A stretch of 64,000 nt of DNA from Mastigocoleus testarum BC008 (GTDB lineage Bacteria; Cyanobacteriota; Cyanobacteriia; Cyanobacteriales; Nostocaceae), in contig NZ_LMTZ01000140.1 of assembly GCF_001456025.1 (NCBI RefSeq), forward strand, positions 169,535-233,534, written 5' to 3'. The notes beneath the pieces are model-generated. The model did no database searches and was not told the DNA's origin. It saw only the letters and a list, made by a program, of their open reading frames with translations. A program made the translations under genes and the position numbers. Every line of letters begins with the position of its first letter. Position 1 is the first letter of the stretch. Below are positions 45,577 through 55,677 of the stretch, in pieces.

Positions 45577-45993
45577 TTATAAAGCTTCTGGATCTGGTGC
45601 AAGCTCTATTTTAAGATGCAAAAATTCTTGACCGGAAGAAAACCCTTCTGCTAGAACACAAGATATTCCTTTAACTCTAAAAGAACCATTAAGATTACGA
45701 CGGCGACTCACAAAATCGGTAATTTGGTAGTCATCGACATAGATAAAACCATTCAAAGCATCCCTGATTGGTTTAATAATATTATCGCTATCCGGAACTG
45801 CTGACTCATCGTCAACAGGACAGTCATAATAGTGTGTGATGGTAACCTTGAGTTGACTTCCCAGTGGTTCCTCTCTCTTCCAGCAAGATTCAGCAGCTTC
45901 ACGTACCTTTTTTTTCCAGGATTGGAGAGATTTTCTTTGTTTTGTTTGGTGAGAAATCGGTTTACCAATGACGACAAATTCAAATGGTAGCAT
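45577..45993 (-). CDS. RusA-like Holliday-junction resolvase family protein
   Basis: A 138-aa protein with the RusA signature: PDSDNIIKPIRDALNGFIYVDDYQITD. The Asp pair in DSDN and the Asp-Asp in VDDYQI correspond to the metal-binding carboxylates. N-terminal FEFVVIGKPISHQTKQR is the typical first strand and basic loop. RusA proteins resolve four-way DNA junctions and are often of phage origin, but no phage genes surround it. It lies 482 bp upstream of another small nuclease-like gene on the same strand. Confidence 0.75.
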   Translation of the reverse strand: MLPFEFVVIGKPISHQTKQRKSLQSWKKKVREAAESCWKREEPLGSQLKVTITHYYDCPVDDESAVPDSDNIIKPIRDALNGFIYVDDYQITDFVSRRRNLNGSFRVKGISCVLAEGFSSGQEFLHLKIELAPDPEAL

Positions 45994-46734
45994 TGATAAG
46001 ATCTCACAGATAAAATTAATAATTAGTTAGTAAAATTTTTCTGAAATTAATAAATTACAGTCAATGTAATTATTCTGTGAAAGAGATGCAAGACTAGTTA
46101 TATTTTTGTAATTGAATCGCTAACACATCTTAGTTATTGCATCAAATTAATCTCAAGATAGAGATATAAAAGATAAAACAAAATATACAGAAAAATACAA
46201 ATATAAATGCTATAAAAATATACCCTGGTTTATATTTAAATAAGCTATTAAAATTAACTCATATTTATCTAAATAATAAACATCCTTGCTTTGTTATTTA
46301 AAGTACTTTATTGTTTGTTTTTACACTCATAATTTAGCATGACTAAAGATAAAACATCAAGAATAATTAAATATGTCAGATTAATTTGGGTATAATTACT
46401 CCATTAATGATAAATATTTTATAATTTTTAAATTTTTGTAGTATTATCTCGAAAAAAGTTCCAAAAAAACTGGATAACAGTTAGTTTAAAATTATGTTTA
46501 ACTAGCAATAAAATCAAAATTAAGTATTGGTAATTGTAAAGATAATATTTTTCAAAAATTACTAAAAAATAGTAAATAAATAATCAGGATTTAGTTGTTT
46601 TGCTAACAAGGTTCGAGATTAAAGTTAGTTTGTAAATATGTAAATAAATTCGTGGTCTATCAAAAAATAATAAAAATATCCTCCCATACAATGAGAGGAA
46701 TATAAATTTGAATATAACAATCACTAAATCTATA
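45994..46734. other. 741-bp AT-rich spacer
   Basis: Extremely AT-rich, with many A/T homopolymers and no recognisable gene. It is upstream of the RusA-like gene and downstream of the DUF4330 gene. Confidence 0.5.
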
Positions 46735-47265
46735 TTATTTGTTTACTCTGATATCGATTACTGAACCTTTGAAATTATAATTAAAGCCTTCTAATTCAAA
46801 TGGCATACCAATTTTAACTTTACTGTTACCAAGTACGGGACCATTTTCTGTGATTGTGGCTTTGCCTTCTAAAGTTAAGAGCATATCTTTACTAAAGTTA
46901 TTTGCTCTTGGGTCTTTAACCTCTTTTACAGTACCATCAGGTTGAGTTGCAATAATTGTTCTGTCTATTTCTTGAATAGATTTGATATCAATTTTTCCGT
47001 AGGGCTGATTGCGGATAATTACTTTAGTCTTTCCTCCTTTTTTTAAATCCTCATCATATAATCTTTGAGGTTCTCGAACATTTAAACCACGGACAAGTAA
47101 ATCTACTTCTATTGGTGCAGTTTTTGTTCCAACTTGAGCGACAGAACCACTTGTTCCAGGGAAAAGAAAAATACCGACAACAACTAGCATGATTACTATT
47201 AATGCACCAAAATCTAGGAGATTGATTTTTCCAAACAAACGTCCTTTGGAATCTAAAATAGCCAT
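46735..47265 (-). CDS. DUF4330 domain protein
   Basis: A 176-aa single-pass membrane protein: MAILDSKGRLFGKINLLDFG, then one hydrophobic segment (about residues 20-38), then a soluble beta-rich domain. Start and domain match DUF4330, a family largely of cyanobacteria and some Firmicutes without known function. The bulk probably faces the periplasm. Monocistronic. Confidence 0.85.
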   Translation of the reverse strand: MAILDSKGRLFGKINLLDFGALIVIMLVVVGIFLFPGTSGSVAQVGTKTAPIEVDLLVRGLNVREPQRLYDEDLKKGGKTKVIIRNQPYGKIDIKSIQEIDRTIIATQPDGTVKEVKDPRANNFSKDMLLTLEGKATITENGPVLGNSKVKIGMPFELEGFNYNFKGSVIDIRVNK

Positions 47266-47631
47266 AACGATTTTCCCGAAATAACAATTGCTTAACTTGA
47301 CTTAATTTCTTTAAGTTGAGAGTGAATATAACTATAACTATATGACCTACTTTTAAATACTAAAAAATAGATATAGCAACACTCATGCGACAGTTTATCA
47401 TGAGTACTGAAGTCGGTAACTGAGATTTACTACTATTGTGTTGTTAATGTTGACGAAAACAATACGGTTTGCATGAAATACATTATTAATGAAGTAAAGC
47501 ATATCCAAAAACTCATTAATTAGTTTCAAAATATTCTTGATTACTGAGTAGCACATATTCGGCAATGCAACTTGTAAAGCTTTAAAAGCGTCGGATTATT
47601 TTAAGTTCTGGCAAAAATCGCTGCTAACAGG
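47266..47631. other. Divergent spacer
   Basis: 366 bp carrying the promoters of the DUF4330 and M48 genes. No other element seen. Confidence 0.5.
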
Positions 47632-48468
47632 ATGATTATGTTCCCAAAACACTTTTTTAAGCGCTGGTTTTATCCACTGATTTCAGTTTTTGTTGCTGTA
47701 ATCATTTTTTTGAGTGCTCCTTTACCTTCCCAAGCGACTCCTTTATGGCGAGTTTTGTTAGAAGGAGCACAGGTTATTCAACTATCCAATGTATCCGATC
47801 GCCAAGAGGTTAAGATCGGTAAGCAAATAAATCAACAGTTGGGAAGAAGAGGAATTAAATTTTACCGCAATCGTCGGGTTAATCGTTATGTCAATCGTAT
47901 CGGTCAACGCTTAGCAGCACAAAGCGGTCGCCCAAATATTCCCTATAAATTTCAAGTAGTTGAAGATAAAAAAATCAATGCTTTTGCAACTGCTGGTGGC
48001 TACGTATACGTACATACGGGTTTATTAGAAGCTGCAGATAACGAGGCCGAATTAGCAAGTGTAATTGCACATGAAATCGGTCACATTGGTGGTAGACACT
48101 TAGTTAAACAGTTACGACAAACTACCCTTGCATCTGGAGTTGCAACTGCTTTGGGAGTAAGAAGAGAAAGACTAGTAAGCCTTGGCGTAGAGTTAGCACT
48201 AAAACGTCCTAATAGTCGCCGTCACGAATACGATGCAGATAGACGAGGATTAAGAAGCCTGAATCGCGCTGGTTATGCTCCTTCAGGTATGGTTACATTT
48301 ATGCAAAAGTTATTAAATAAGCGGTCAGTTCCAACATTGTTTAGTACCCATCCGGCTACTAGCTCTCGGATTCGTAATCTCAAAGTGCAGATTGAAAACC
48401 TACCAAGTAAGGGAAACGATGGCTTAGGTCGTGCTAGTTATAAGGCTAATATCAGACCCTTAAAATAG
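47632..48468 (+). CDS. M48-family metalloprotease, exported
   Basis: A 278-aa zinc protease of the BepA/Oma1-like group. A signal peptide occupies about residues 1-35 (VFVAVIIFLSAPLPSQATP). The zinc motif H-E-x-x-H is VIAHEIGHIGGRHL, and the third ligand is the Glu in RRHEYDADRRGLR; INAFATAGGYVYVHTGLL is typical. Probably a periplasmic envelope quality-control protease. Start ATG 47632 or 47638. Confidence 0.92.
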   Translation: MIMFPKHFFKRWFYPLISVFVAVIIFLSAPLPSQATPLWRVLLEGAQVIQLSNVSDRQEVKIGKQINQQLGRRGIKFYRNRRVNRYVNRIGQRLAAQSGRPNIPYKFQVVEDKKINAFATAGGYVYVHTGLLEAADNEAELASVIAHEIGHIGGRHLVKQLRQTTLASGVATALGVRRERLVSLGVELALKRPNSRRHEYDADRRGLRSLNRAGYAPSGMVTFMQKLLNKRSVPTLFSTHPATSSRIRNLKVQIENLPSKGNDGLGRASYKANIRPLK

Positions 48469-48624
48469 AAAACCAAACATTTGCAACCAAGAATTTGCAA
48501 GCAATAACTCTCAATCAAAAACTAAATAAAATCACAGATTTTCAGCAATCACTGGTCAGTAGTCACTGATCGGTGATTACTTTTTTAAAATAAGTAAAAT
48601 ATGCCTGTTCTAAAAGAACAGAAT

Positions 48625-49464
48625 TTATTTAGAGTTAAAAAAATTAAATTTCTGCTTGAACATCCCAAAAGGGGTATTATTAGCTTTCTTACTATTTTGT
48701 TTTTTTCGCTGCTTATTTCTCACAGCAACTCCAAATTGATGGGATTCTACTTTGACTACAGATTCTTCCAAAGTTAGTGTACGCTGACAATTTTGGAGGA
48801 CATTAGCTTGATATACTATACCATTTGTAATATCAAAACCAGTCAACCAACCACTGCGTGGGTGATAAGCACCTGTATCAATATCTAACCAACCTTCTCC
48901 CTGTGCTAGTTTACCAGGTGCCACACCAGGAAGGGTAAAAGTTATCGTGTGACCGACAATAATCAATTTATCAGTAAAATAGGATTCTTCTACACTTAAA
49001 AATTCGTCACGTACCCAACAAAACTGATCCGCTGTTTGTTTTGCTAAGGGAATATTTGGATCTATTCCCGCGTGAACTAACCAAACATCCCCCAAATCGA
49101 GATAGGTCGGTAGAGTTTTTAACCATTCCACATCTTCTTTGAGAATTGTACCTCCCTGATAACTAGAAATAGTTGCTTGTCCGCCGCTATAAAGCCAGTT
49201 TTGTATGACCGAACTAGACGCTTCTTCTTCTGCCATTACATTCAACAACATTTGTTCGTGGTTACCCAACAAACATTTATGGGGACTTTCTTTAACAAAT
49301 TTAACAACTTGGGCACTTTGGGGACCTCGGTCGATTAAGTCGCCCAAAAAATATATACTGTCGCTACTGCTGGGAGCAATCATCTCTAACAAGGTCATCA
49401 AACCTTTATAGTGACCATGTACATCCCCGATCGCAATTCGCCTGTGGCTAGTTTCCGTCATCAC
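48625..49464 (-). CDS. PPP-type metallophosphoesterase
   Basis: A 279-aa calcineurin-like phosphatase: GDVHGHYKG, GDLIDRGPQ, GNHEQML, LVHAGIDP and VGHT are the five metal and phosphate motifs of the PPP/ApaH family. It is likely a Ser/Thr protein phosphatase or dinucleoside-polyphosphate hydrolase. The C-terminus has a basic tail (KQRKKQNSKK). Start ATG 49464 (second Met one codon on). Confidence 0.92.
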   Translation of the reverse strand: MMTETSHRRIAIGDVHGHYKGLMTLLEMIAPSSSDSIYFLGDLIDRGPQSAQVVKFVKESPHKCLLGNHEQMLLNVMAEEEASSSVIQNWLYSGGQATISSYQGGTILKEDVEWLKTLPTYLDLGDVWLVHAGIDPNIPLAKQTADQFCWVRDEFLSVEESYFTDKLIIVGHTITFTLPGVAPGKLAQGEGWLDIDTGAYHPRSGWLTGFDITNGIVYQANVLQNCQRTLTLEESVVKVESHQFGVAVRNKQRKKQNSKKANNTPFGMFKQKFNFFNSK

Positions 49465-49973
49465 TTTTGCTTAATCTTATGATGGTGCTTAATTTTTTTG
49501 ATACATCGACATCCGGATATATCTCGAACAATAAAATTTTGTGCTAAATGTTATGAGAAAATTACTTTTCAATTTAATTCACGTTGCAACACAGTAGACT
49601 AATTGCTGCCTAGATTGTGCGTATCTAAAAAGTATTAGACTTTCTTCATTTTATATGGCTATATCTTGACCTGTCGGTTACCCAGTATCAAAAAAAACAG
49701 TTATTGTGTACTTAGGAAGACATGTATCAAAAACAGAAGTTAAATTTATTTAAAAAAATTTACATATCCTTGAAATAAGATGTTACTAATGAGTTAGTGA
49801 GCTTGAAAGTAGGGCCGATTAACATCTTTCACGGATTGCTTAATTGGAAACTTTTAGCACACAGGGGTAATTCATAACATTAGTTCAAAATCAATCAATC
49901 TATTGACAGATTATAGTGAGATAATAAGAATGTGAGGAAAACGGAGACATTTTACCGTAAAGGGGAAAATATC
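49465..49973. other. Divergent spacer
   Basis: 509 bp between the phosphatase and pentapeptide-repeat genes; AT-rich and without a recognised gene. Confidence 0.5.
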
Positions 49974-50429
49974 ATGAATACTAAGCTTTTAGCGACCCTC
50001 GCCTTTCTAGCTCCCCTATTTTTGACTAGCTCAGTTCAAGCGAGTAATCAACAACACGTACAAAGGTTGCTTGAAACCCGGGAATGTATGAGTTGTAATT
50101 TATCAGGAGTAAACCTTAGTGAAGCGCACTTAATCGGTGCCGATCTGAGAAATGCAAATCTTGAAGGTGCCAATCTCGAACATGCAAATCTGGAAGGGGC
50201 TGACTTAACTGGCGCAAACCTGAAAGGAGCTAACTTATCCTCAGCAATGCTTTCTAACGTCAATTTCAAAGAAGCAAATCTCGATCATACCAATTTGTCA
50301 GGGGCTAAGATATATGACTCCAATGTTTATGGAGCTTCGATGAATGACATGAATATCAGCGATGCTGAGATTTTTCATACTGGTATCGGTATTGGAGGTG
50401 AAGATTTACAAATCGAGGATTGGGATTAG
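49974..50429 (+). CDS. Secreted pentapeptide-repeat protein
   Basis: A 151-aa protein. A signal peptide lies at residues 1-24 (LLATLAFLAPLFLTSSVQA), followed by LLETRECMSCNLSGVNLSEA and about 13 pentapeptide A(D/N)LxX repeats folding as a right-handed beta-helix, then an acidic tail (GGEDLQIEDWD). The CMSC dithiol at the helix start is common in cyanobacterial lumenal members. Start ATG 49974 with AGGGGAAA upstream; the frame opens further upstream at 49932 without a signal-like N-terminus. Function unknown. Confidence 0.88.
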   Translation: MNTKLLATLAFLAPLFLTSSVQASNQQHVQRLLETRECMSCNLSGVNLSEAHLIGADLRNANLEGANLEHANLEGADLTGANLKGANLSSAMLSNVNFKEANLDHTNLSGAKIYDSNVYGASMNDMNISDAEIFHTGIGIGGEDLQIEDWD

Positions 50430-51964
50430 AAGATTAAGAACAGATAAATTGCGACTCAGATAGATTGGAATTAAATTTAACCAAACATCATAATAATTCT
50501 ATTCCTGAAATGCTCTTTCCGTTGACATTTTAATCACCCTGACATTCGTGAAAGAGCAAAAAATATATGGCGAATATAACTCCTCGAAACTTTCGTAATA
50601 AATATTTGCCAAATAGATTCGCCCAGTAGATTTGCCCAATAGTTTAAACAAGATTTATTCAAATAGACAGATTGATTCAGGAACTAAGGTATTTCTTCTC
50701 TGTTAAGTAAACTGATTTGTTTTCTAGGGACATACTATCGAGTAAAATTTTGTGTTGATACTTTATGCTCAGATGCACAAATATGCTCAGATGCACAAAG
50801 TATGACTGTGAAAGGTAGTAAAGACCTTAAAATTTAATAATAAAGTTTTTGCAAGAATCTCATTCTACGAACGTTTCCCGTAAGATTGAGATTTTTTGTT
50901 TATTGTTTAACTTAGATTTTCTTATACTAGTTCTCTAAATACTAATAAAATCTAAATACTATAGCAATCCTGATTGAAACGTGAGAAAACACATAAATAA
51001 TAAAGACGTATGTACAAGGGTTTCAGCGATTTTATTTCTCATGAATGATTTCGGATTGCTATAGTTAAATTATTTAACCACTAATCTTAAGTCAATTTAA
51101 ATTTGTCACTCGTTGGCCCTAAATTAGCAATATGGAGCGATAAAAAGCTTTAAATTGCAAAAATATCATTCTTGTATTTGAAAAGCGAAAATTGATAATT
51201 TGAAATACCTTACCGATTAAGTGTTTAGAAAAACTTATGTATTATTTCTGTAATAATAATGTTACTTTTGTAAAAAGAAAAAATCTAAGACAAAAACGAT
51301 CCCAAACAAAATTTTATTATCTATGGAGTATAATGGCTGGAAGTCCTACCCTTACTACACTTTATTACTCAAAAAAACTTTTGATTCAATTGTGAAAGTA
51401 AATTAAATCCGCTTGGAAACGGTTCATTTTGGAATCAAACTATTACGCCAAGATACAAACATAAAAAAAATATCGTGTAATTCAACACATAAAAACTTTT
51501 GTAGCGTATTAATATCGGTACCGATGCCTTGAATGGGGATTGCAGCTTAATATAGCTGTAATGTTAGATAAAATCTGTCGCAATACTTGTATAAATAGAA
51601 AGGTACACTGATTATTGCGTGGTTTGTACAGCGGATAAACACGATTTATAGGTGCTTGAGATAGCTTTAAATAAAGCTAGTCTTAAGATTCGGGGTTAAT
51701 TAAAAAAACTGTATCTAGAATACTGATTTAAGTTAGTGCCAGTACTTGAATGCTGCTAAAATCCTACTGATTTTCTAATTTTTAGCGAACGACGTAGGTA
51801 TAGAAGGGGGATTGAGGTTATTTTTACTAAAATCCTTTTTTACCCGAAAATCCTTTCGTGCAGTTTTGTTGCTACATTCCTCATTCAACATTCTTGTTGT
51901 TTGTGATTATCCTCAAAATCGGATAATTCAACAATCCTTGATTATGGAAGCAAATTTATAAGAG
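50430..51964. other. 1.5-kb gene-free stretch with a MITE
   Basis: No gene of size or known RNA. It contains the MITE at 50958-51065 and a 17-18-bp tandem duplication of ATGCTCAGATGCACAAA at about 50764-50800. The remainder is AT-rich. Confidence 0.5.
50958..51065. mobile_element. MITE with perfect 13-bp terminal inverted repeats
   Basis: ACTATAGCAATCC at 50958-50970 and its exact complement GGATTGCTATAGT at 51053-51065; inner arms (GTGAGAAAA against TTTCTCATG) extend the pairing. 108 bp, no coding capacity. It is the best-preserved copy of the family in the window. Confidence 0.75.
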
Positions 51965-52402
51965 ATGGAAGTCATGGAAAGCAAAACTCAAGAGACAACA
52001 ATGCCAGAAGTAGAAGTAAATAATCAGCCTGGAGGGACTATCACAAAGATTCAGCCTTCTACACAGCCCCAAGAGGAATGGTTAAAATACGGCGAACAAA
52101 TTTCTAGTTTTTTAGCCACTCTTCCTGAGTACCTAGGAACTTTCTACAACAAATACAAACAACCCCTAATTTTTGCAGCTGTGTTTGTTGCAGCTGTGAT
52201 TGCTGTTAAGGTTGTCTTGGCTGTATTAGATGCGTTGAATGACATTCCTTTAGTAGCACCAAGTTTTGAATTAATAGGTATTGGTTACTCTATTTGGTTT
52301 GTGTACCGCTACTTACTTAAGGCTTCAACCCGTAAAGAGCTAACAAGTGAGATCCAAGGTTTGAGATCTCAAGTTGTTGGTCAAAATACTTCTGAAGCTT
52401 AA
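51965..52402 (+). CDS. CAAD/CURT1-type thylakoid membrane protein
   Basis: A 145-aa protein with a flexible N-terminus, an amphipathic helix (EWLKYGEQISSFLATLPEYL), two membrane helices (LIFAAVFVAAVIAVKVVLAVL and FELIGIGYSIWFVYRYLL) and a C-terminal amphipathic helix. This is the CAAD domain, named from cyanobacterial tRNA synthetases and homologous to CURT1, which curves thylakoid membranes at grana margins and biogenesis centres. ATG 51965 or 51974. Confidence 0.88.
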   Translation: MEVMESKTQETTMPEVEVNNQPGGTITKIQPSTQPQEEWLKYGEQISSFLATLPEYLGTFYNKYKQPLIFAAVFVAAVIAVKVVLAVLDALNDIPLVAPSFELIGIGYSIWFVYRYLLKASTRKELTSEIQGLRSQVVGQNTSEA

Positions 52403-52548
52403 AGCTTAGATTTAGTTATTTGATACTTGTGGAGATTTTAAGCTCAATATGTTGGGAAGTCCCAACTCTAGCTGAGCAAGTTGGGGAAGCGCAATACTTG
52501 TGATTTATAATCTCCCATTTGTGAAAATTAACAACATTGTAATAAACA

Positions 52549-52590
52549 TGAAAGTGGTTTAGTGTCTATAAAAACACCAAGCCACTTTCA
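52549..52590. terminator. Long hairpin between convergent genes
   Basis: About 16 bp of stem with one mismatch (GAAAGTGG arm against CCACTTTC) and an 8-base loop, between the CAAD and SLH genes; a bidirectional terminator is likely. Confidence 0.6.
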
Positions 52591-52669
52591 CCTATAAACC
52601 TCCGAAAGTTTAGAAACTAAATTTTATTTCCAAGCTCTCAAAATCAAAATTATTACCTAACTTGTTTTT

Positions 52670-53878
52670 TTAGGGTTGATAAGGGACTATTTTATCCGAG
52701 CGGATAGGTTGTAATTTATTTGTCCGCACCAATGCTTGATGAATCATCGCCACAACTTCAGCTCGAGTCGCTTGACGATCTGGAGCAAATTTTTTGAGTG
52801 TACCAGTACTATCTACAACAAGATTATTTGCTGTGGCTATGGCAATTTTTTCCCTAGCATATTTGGGAATTTTATTTGCGTCTTCATAGGTTTCTAGTAC
52901 TTGTTTGGTAGAAGAGGGTACTTCCAAGTTTAATCCGCTTACAATGGCGACTAGAACTTCTACGCGAGGTATTTTACGCGTGGGTTTAAAAGTTTGATCG
53001 CCATAACCTGATAAAAATTTTGTACTAACGGCTTCTTCGATTGCAGAATTTGCCCAAAAGTCTGGTTTGATATCTTTAAATTCCAACTTTCTTGGGGTTT
53101 TTTGCTTGTTAAAAGCTTGATTTAATAGAGCTGCAAATTCAGCACGACTTACAGGTTGGTCTGGTTTAAAAGAATTATCCTGGTAGCCATCAATCATTCC
53201 ACGGGAAGAAAGAGCATCAATAAAAGGGCGTTCCCAAGAAGCTTGTTCGACATCAGTAAATGTTTTGGGTGTAACAATTGCTGTTTCCTTATCTACAGGG
53301 CTTGGAGTGACAGCAGTATCTGGAGTTACTCGAACGCCATTATTTGTATTTGTATTTGTATTTGTATCTTTATCCTTAGCTTCTGGTATTTGTGAAGTTT
53401 TGGCAGGTGATGATACTTGTAGTTCTGAATCTTCTGGGCTGGTCACTAAATTTGAAGAATCAGAATTTTCAGGAAGTATAGGTCCTAATTTGACCCTATC
53501 GGATAGAGACGGGCGACTTCCAGGAATTTCTGGGGACTGTAATCTATTTGGGGAAATAGTTGATTCGGAAATAAGATTTTTATTGTTTTGAGGAAGCAAA
53601 GACAATACAGGAGATTGTTTTTCAACTACCTCTGTATTTCTCGAACCAATAACGATTGAAGGTTGATTTGTTTGTAAAGAAGTTTTTCTTTGGGAAGATA
53701 AATTACTGAATTGGTTAGAAAACCAGTTAAGCTTCCAACTACCATCAGGCTTGCGGGAAAATGACCAAAATAAAATACCACCGATGGTCGCAAAGGCAAC
53801 CAGAATTGCTATGAATTCATCGAAGCCTAGGGTACCAGTTCGGGATGACTCAGAATTGTTAGGTGGGGGATTTGTCAT
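52670..53878 (-). CDS. Membrane-anchored protein with three SLH domains
   Basis: A 402-aa protein. One N-terminal membrane helix (FDEFIAILVAFATIGGILF, about residues 19-37), a long disordered Ser/Pro/Asn-rich region including a run of Asp-Thr-Asn repeats (residues about 170-180, coded by a (TTTGTA) hexanucleotide microsatellite at 53343-53368), then three S-layer-homology domains from about residue 215 to 390 (FTDVEQASWERPFIDALSSR, FKDIKPDFWANSAIEEAV, YEDANKIPKYAREKIAIA). SLH domains bind secondary cell-wall polymers. Probably an envelope-structure protein. ATG 53878. Confidence 0.9.
   Translation of the reverse strand: MTNPPPNNSESSRTGTLGFDEFIAILVAFATIGGILFWSFSRKPDGSWKLNWFSNQFSNLSSQRKTSLQTNQPSIVIGSRNTEVVEKQSPVLSLLPQNNKNLISESTISPNRLQSPEIPGSRPSLSDRVKLGPILPENSDSSNLVTSPEDSELQVSSPAKTSQIPEAKDKDTNTNTNTNNGVRVTPDTAVTPSPVDKETAIVTPKTFTDVEQASWERPFIDALSSRGMIDGYQDNSFKPDQPVSRAEFAALLNQAFNKQKTPRKLEFKDIKPDFWANSAIEEAVSTKFLSGYGDQTFKPTRKIPRVEVLVAIVSGLNLEVPSSTKQVLETYEDANKIPKYAREKIAIATANNLVVDSTGTLKKFAPDRQATRAEVVAMIHQALVRTNKLQPIRSDKIVPYQP
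53343..53368. repeat. Hexanucleotide microsatellite in the SLH-protein gene
   Basis: About four copies of TATTTG, coding for repeated Thr-Asn on the minus strand, within a disordered linker. Being six bases long, copy changes stay in frame. Confidence 0.75.
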
Positions 53879-54133
53879 CGTAATTACCCTGGTATGACTA
53901 CAGTTAATTTATACTCTAATTAAGGCATATACTAGTTTGTTTCTCTAGTTTATTGAAAACAAAATTTTAAAACTTGCGATTTTTTGACTAATTATCTCTC
54001 AGTTAATTATTTTCAGCTTGTAGCAATATGCATGTTATTTGGGACCTTAAATACTAATTTTGCTTCCAAGGAAATAGTGATTAGACAAATATCCCAATAA
54101 TAATTTATAACTACAACTATAAGTTTTTCCAAA

Positions 54134-54208
54134 CTCAAATCTTTTGAACTCAAATCTTTTGAACTCAAAATTTTTGAACTCAAAATTTTTGAAATCAAAA
54201 TTTCTGAG
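54134..54208. repeat. 15-bp tandem repeat downstream of hom
   Basis: Five adjacent 15-bp units: two identical CTCAAATCTTTTGAA, two identical CTCAAAATTTTTGAA, one ATCAAAATTTCTGAG. Each unit is nearly palindromic (TTGAACTCAA). It lies between the SLH gene and the stop of hom; a 61-codon frame across it is repeat-made and not a gene. Confidence 0.85.
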
Positions 54209-54227
54209 TTTGTAAATTTGATATCAA

Positions 54228-55550
54228 CTACAATACCCTTAATAAACTAGGAATACTATCTACTGCCTCTAAAGTTCTAATTTCTTTTAAAGCTTGTTCG
54301 AAGTTGCCTTCCTTTACATCATGGGTAACAACTACAATTTCCGCTAAATCTTGCTGAAAACCCGTTTGCACAACAGATTCCAAACTAACGCCATGATTTC
54401 CAAAAGAAGTACCTAGTTTGCCGATCACCCCTGATTGGTCTTTGGTGAGAAAACGGGCATAAAAGCGAGTGACTAATTCTGACATTGGTGCAATTTGACA
54501 ATAATCTTGATGAGCACTAGCCAATAGAGGATCTAAGCAAGTAATCTGAGGTTTTGCATTTTTACCATTTGCTTTTTCATTAAATGGACTACTTTTGATT
54601 CGCGCCACCAAATTCAAAATATCTGAAGATACGGCTGAAGAGGTAGCCCCTGCACCTGCTCCCGGACCAGAAAACATTACCTGTCCGAGAGGTTCTCCTT
54701 CTACTAAAACTGCATTGTAAACACCGCTTACACTTGCTAGAGGATGATCTATCGGAACCAAAGTAGGATGAACTTTTACTGCTAATGGGGAAGATTCTTC
54801 TCGTTTTGCGATCGCTAAAAGTTTGATCGTAAAACCTAACTTTTCGGCGTAGGTAATATCTGTTTGGCTAACTTGGCGAATTCCTTCACAATAGACTTCA
54901 TCACGTTTGATACGTCCACCAAAAGCAATTGCAGCAAGAATAGAAATTTTATCTGCAGCATCCCATCCATCAACATCTGCTGTGGGGTCAGCTTCTGCAT
55001 AACCCAAGCGCTGAGCATCACTTAAAACATCATCGAAACTGCTACCCTGAGTTTGCATTTTCGTCAGGATATAGTTGGTGGTACCATTAACAATTCCAGT
55101 TACTGCTTGAATGCGATTAACGCTTAAAGATTGCTTTAGGGGTTGAACGACTGGAATCCCTCCACCCACGGCTGCTTCAAGCATGACGTAAACCCCGGCT
55201 TTATTCGCAGCATTCAATATTTCATCGCCGAAACGAGAAATTACAGCTTTATTTGCGGTGACCACATGTTTTCCGCAATCGATCGCTTGGAGAATGAGCG
55301 ATCGTGCTGGTTCTAAACCGCCAATTAGTTCTACTACGATATCAATTTTGGGGTCAGTAACAATACTCGTCAAATCAGAACTTAATGTACCCGAAGGCAG
55401 TTGCACATCACGGGGCTTTTCTACGCTTTTGACTCCAACCCGTAATATTTCTATTTCTTGTAATAATGGGTGACGTTCAGTTCTATCCAAAAGTAACTGT
55501 ACCGTCCCCGTTCCTACGGTTCCCAATCCTAATATACCGAGTTTAACACC
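54228..55550 (-). CDS. hom: Homoserine dehydrogenase
   Basis: NADPH-dependent reduction of aspartate-semialdehyde to homoserine, the branch to threonine and methionine. The Rossmann motif GILGLGTVGTG is at the N-terminus, then VVELIGGLEPARSLI and VVTANKAVIS, GIVNGTTNYILTKM, and AEADPTADVDGWDAADK with the catalytic Asp-Lys, ending with a C-terminal ACT domain. About 440 aa. Start GTG 55550 giving MGVKLGILG; the frame extends upstream to TTG 55598 but those residues are not conserved. Confidence 0.93.
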   Translation of the reverse strand, partial: GVKLGILGLGTVGTGTVQLLLDRTERHPLLQEIEILRVGVKSVEKPRDVQLPSGTLSSDLTSIVTDPKIDIVVELIGGLEPARSLILQAIDCGKHVVTANKAVISRFGDEILNAANKAGVYVMLEAAVGGGIPVVQPLKQSLSVNRIQAVTGIVNGTTNYILTKMQTQGSSFDDVLSDAQRLGYAEADPTADVDGWDAADKISILAAIAFGGRIKRDEVYCEGIRQVSQTDITYAEKLGFTIKLLAIAKREESSPLAVKVHPTLVPIDHPLASVSGVYNAVLVEGEPLGQVMFSGPGAGAGATSSAVSSDILNLVARIKSSPFNEKANGKNAKPQITCLDPLLASAHQDYCQIAPMSELVTRFYARFLTKDQSGVIGKLGTSFGNHGVSLESVVQTGFQQDLAEIVVVTHDVKEGNFEQALKEIRTLEAVDSIPSLLRVL

Positions 55551-55677
55551 CACGAATGCGGCCCCCGTTAACAACCATAAAACACACAGGGCGGGCAAAA
55601 TTGCCCACCCTATTTAATGATTATCCTGCCTACTCAGTAATTAGTCATTAATTAGCCAATTATTTCGCCCGTAGTCC

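Noticed and set aside
54013..54198. 61-codon frame on the minus strand with SSKIL/SSKDL repeats
   Set aside because: The repeats are just the translation of the 15-bp tandem DNA repeat; there is no domain or conserved start.
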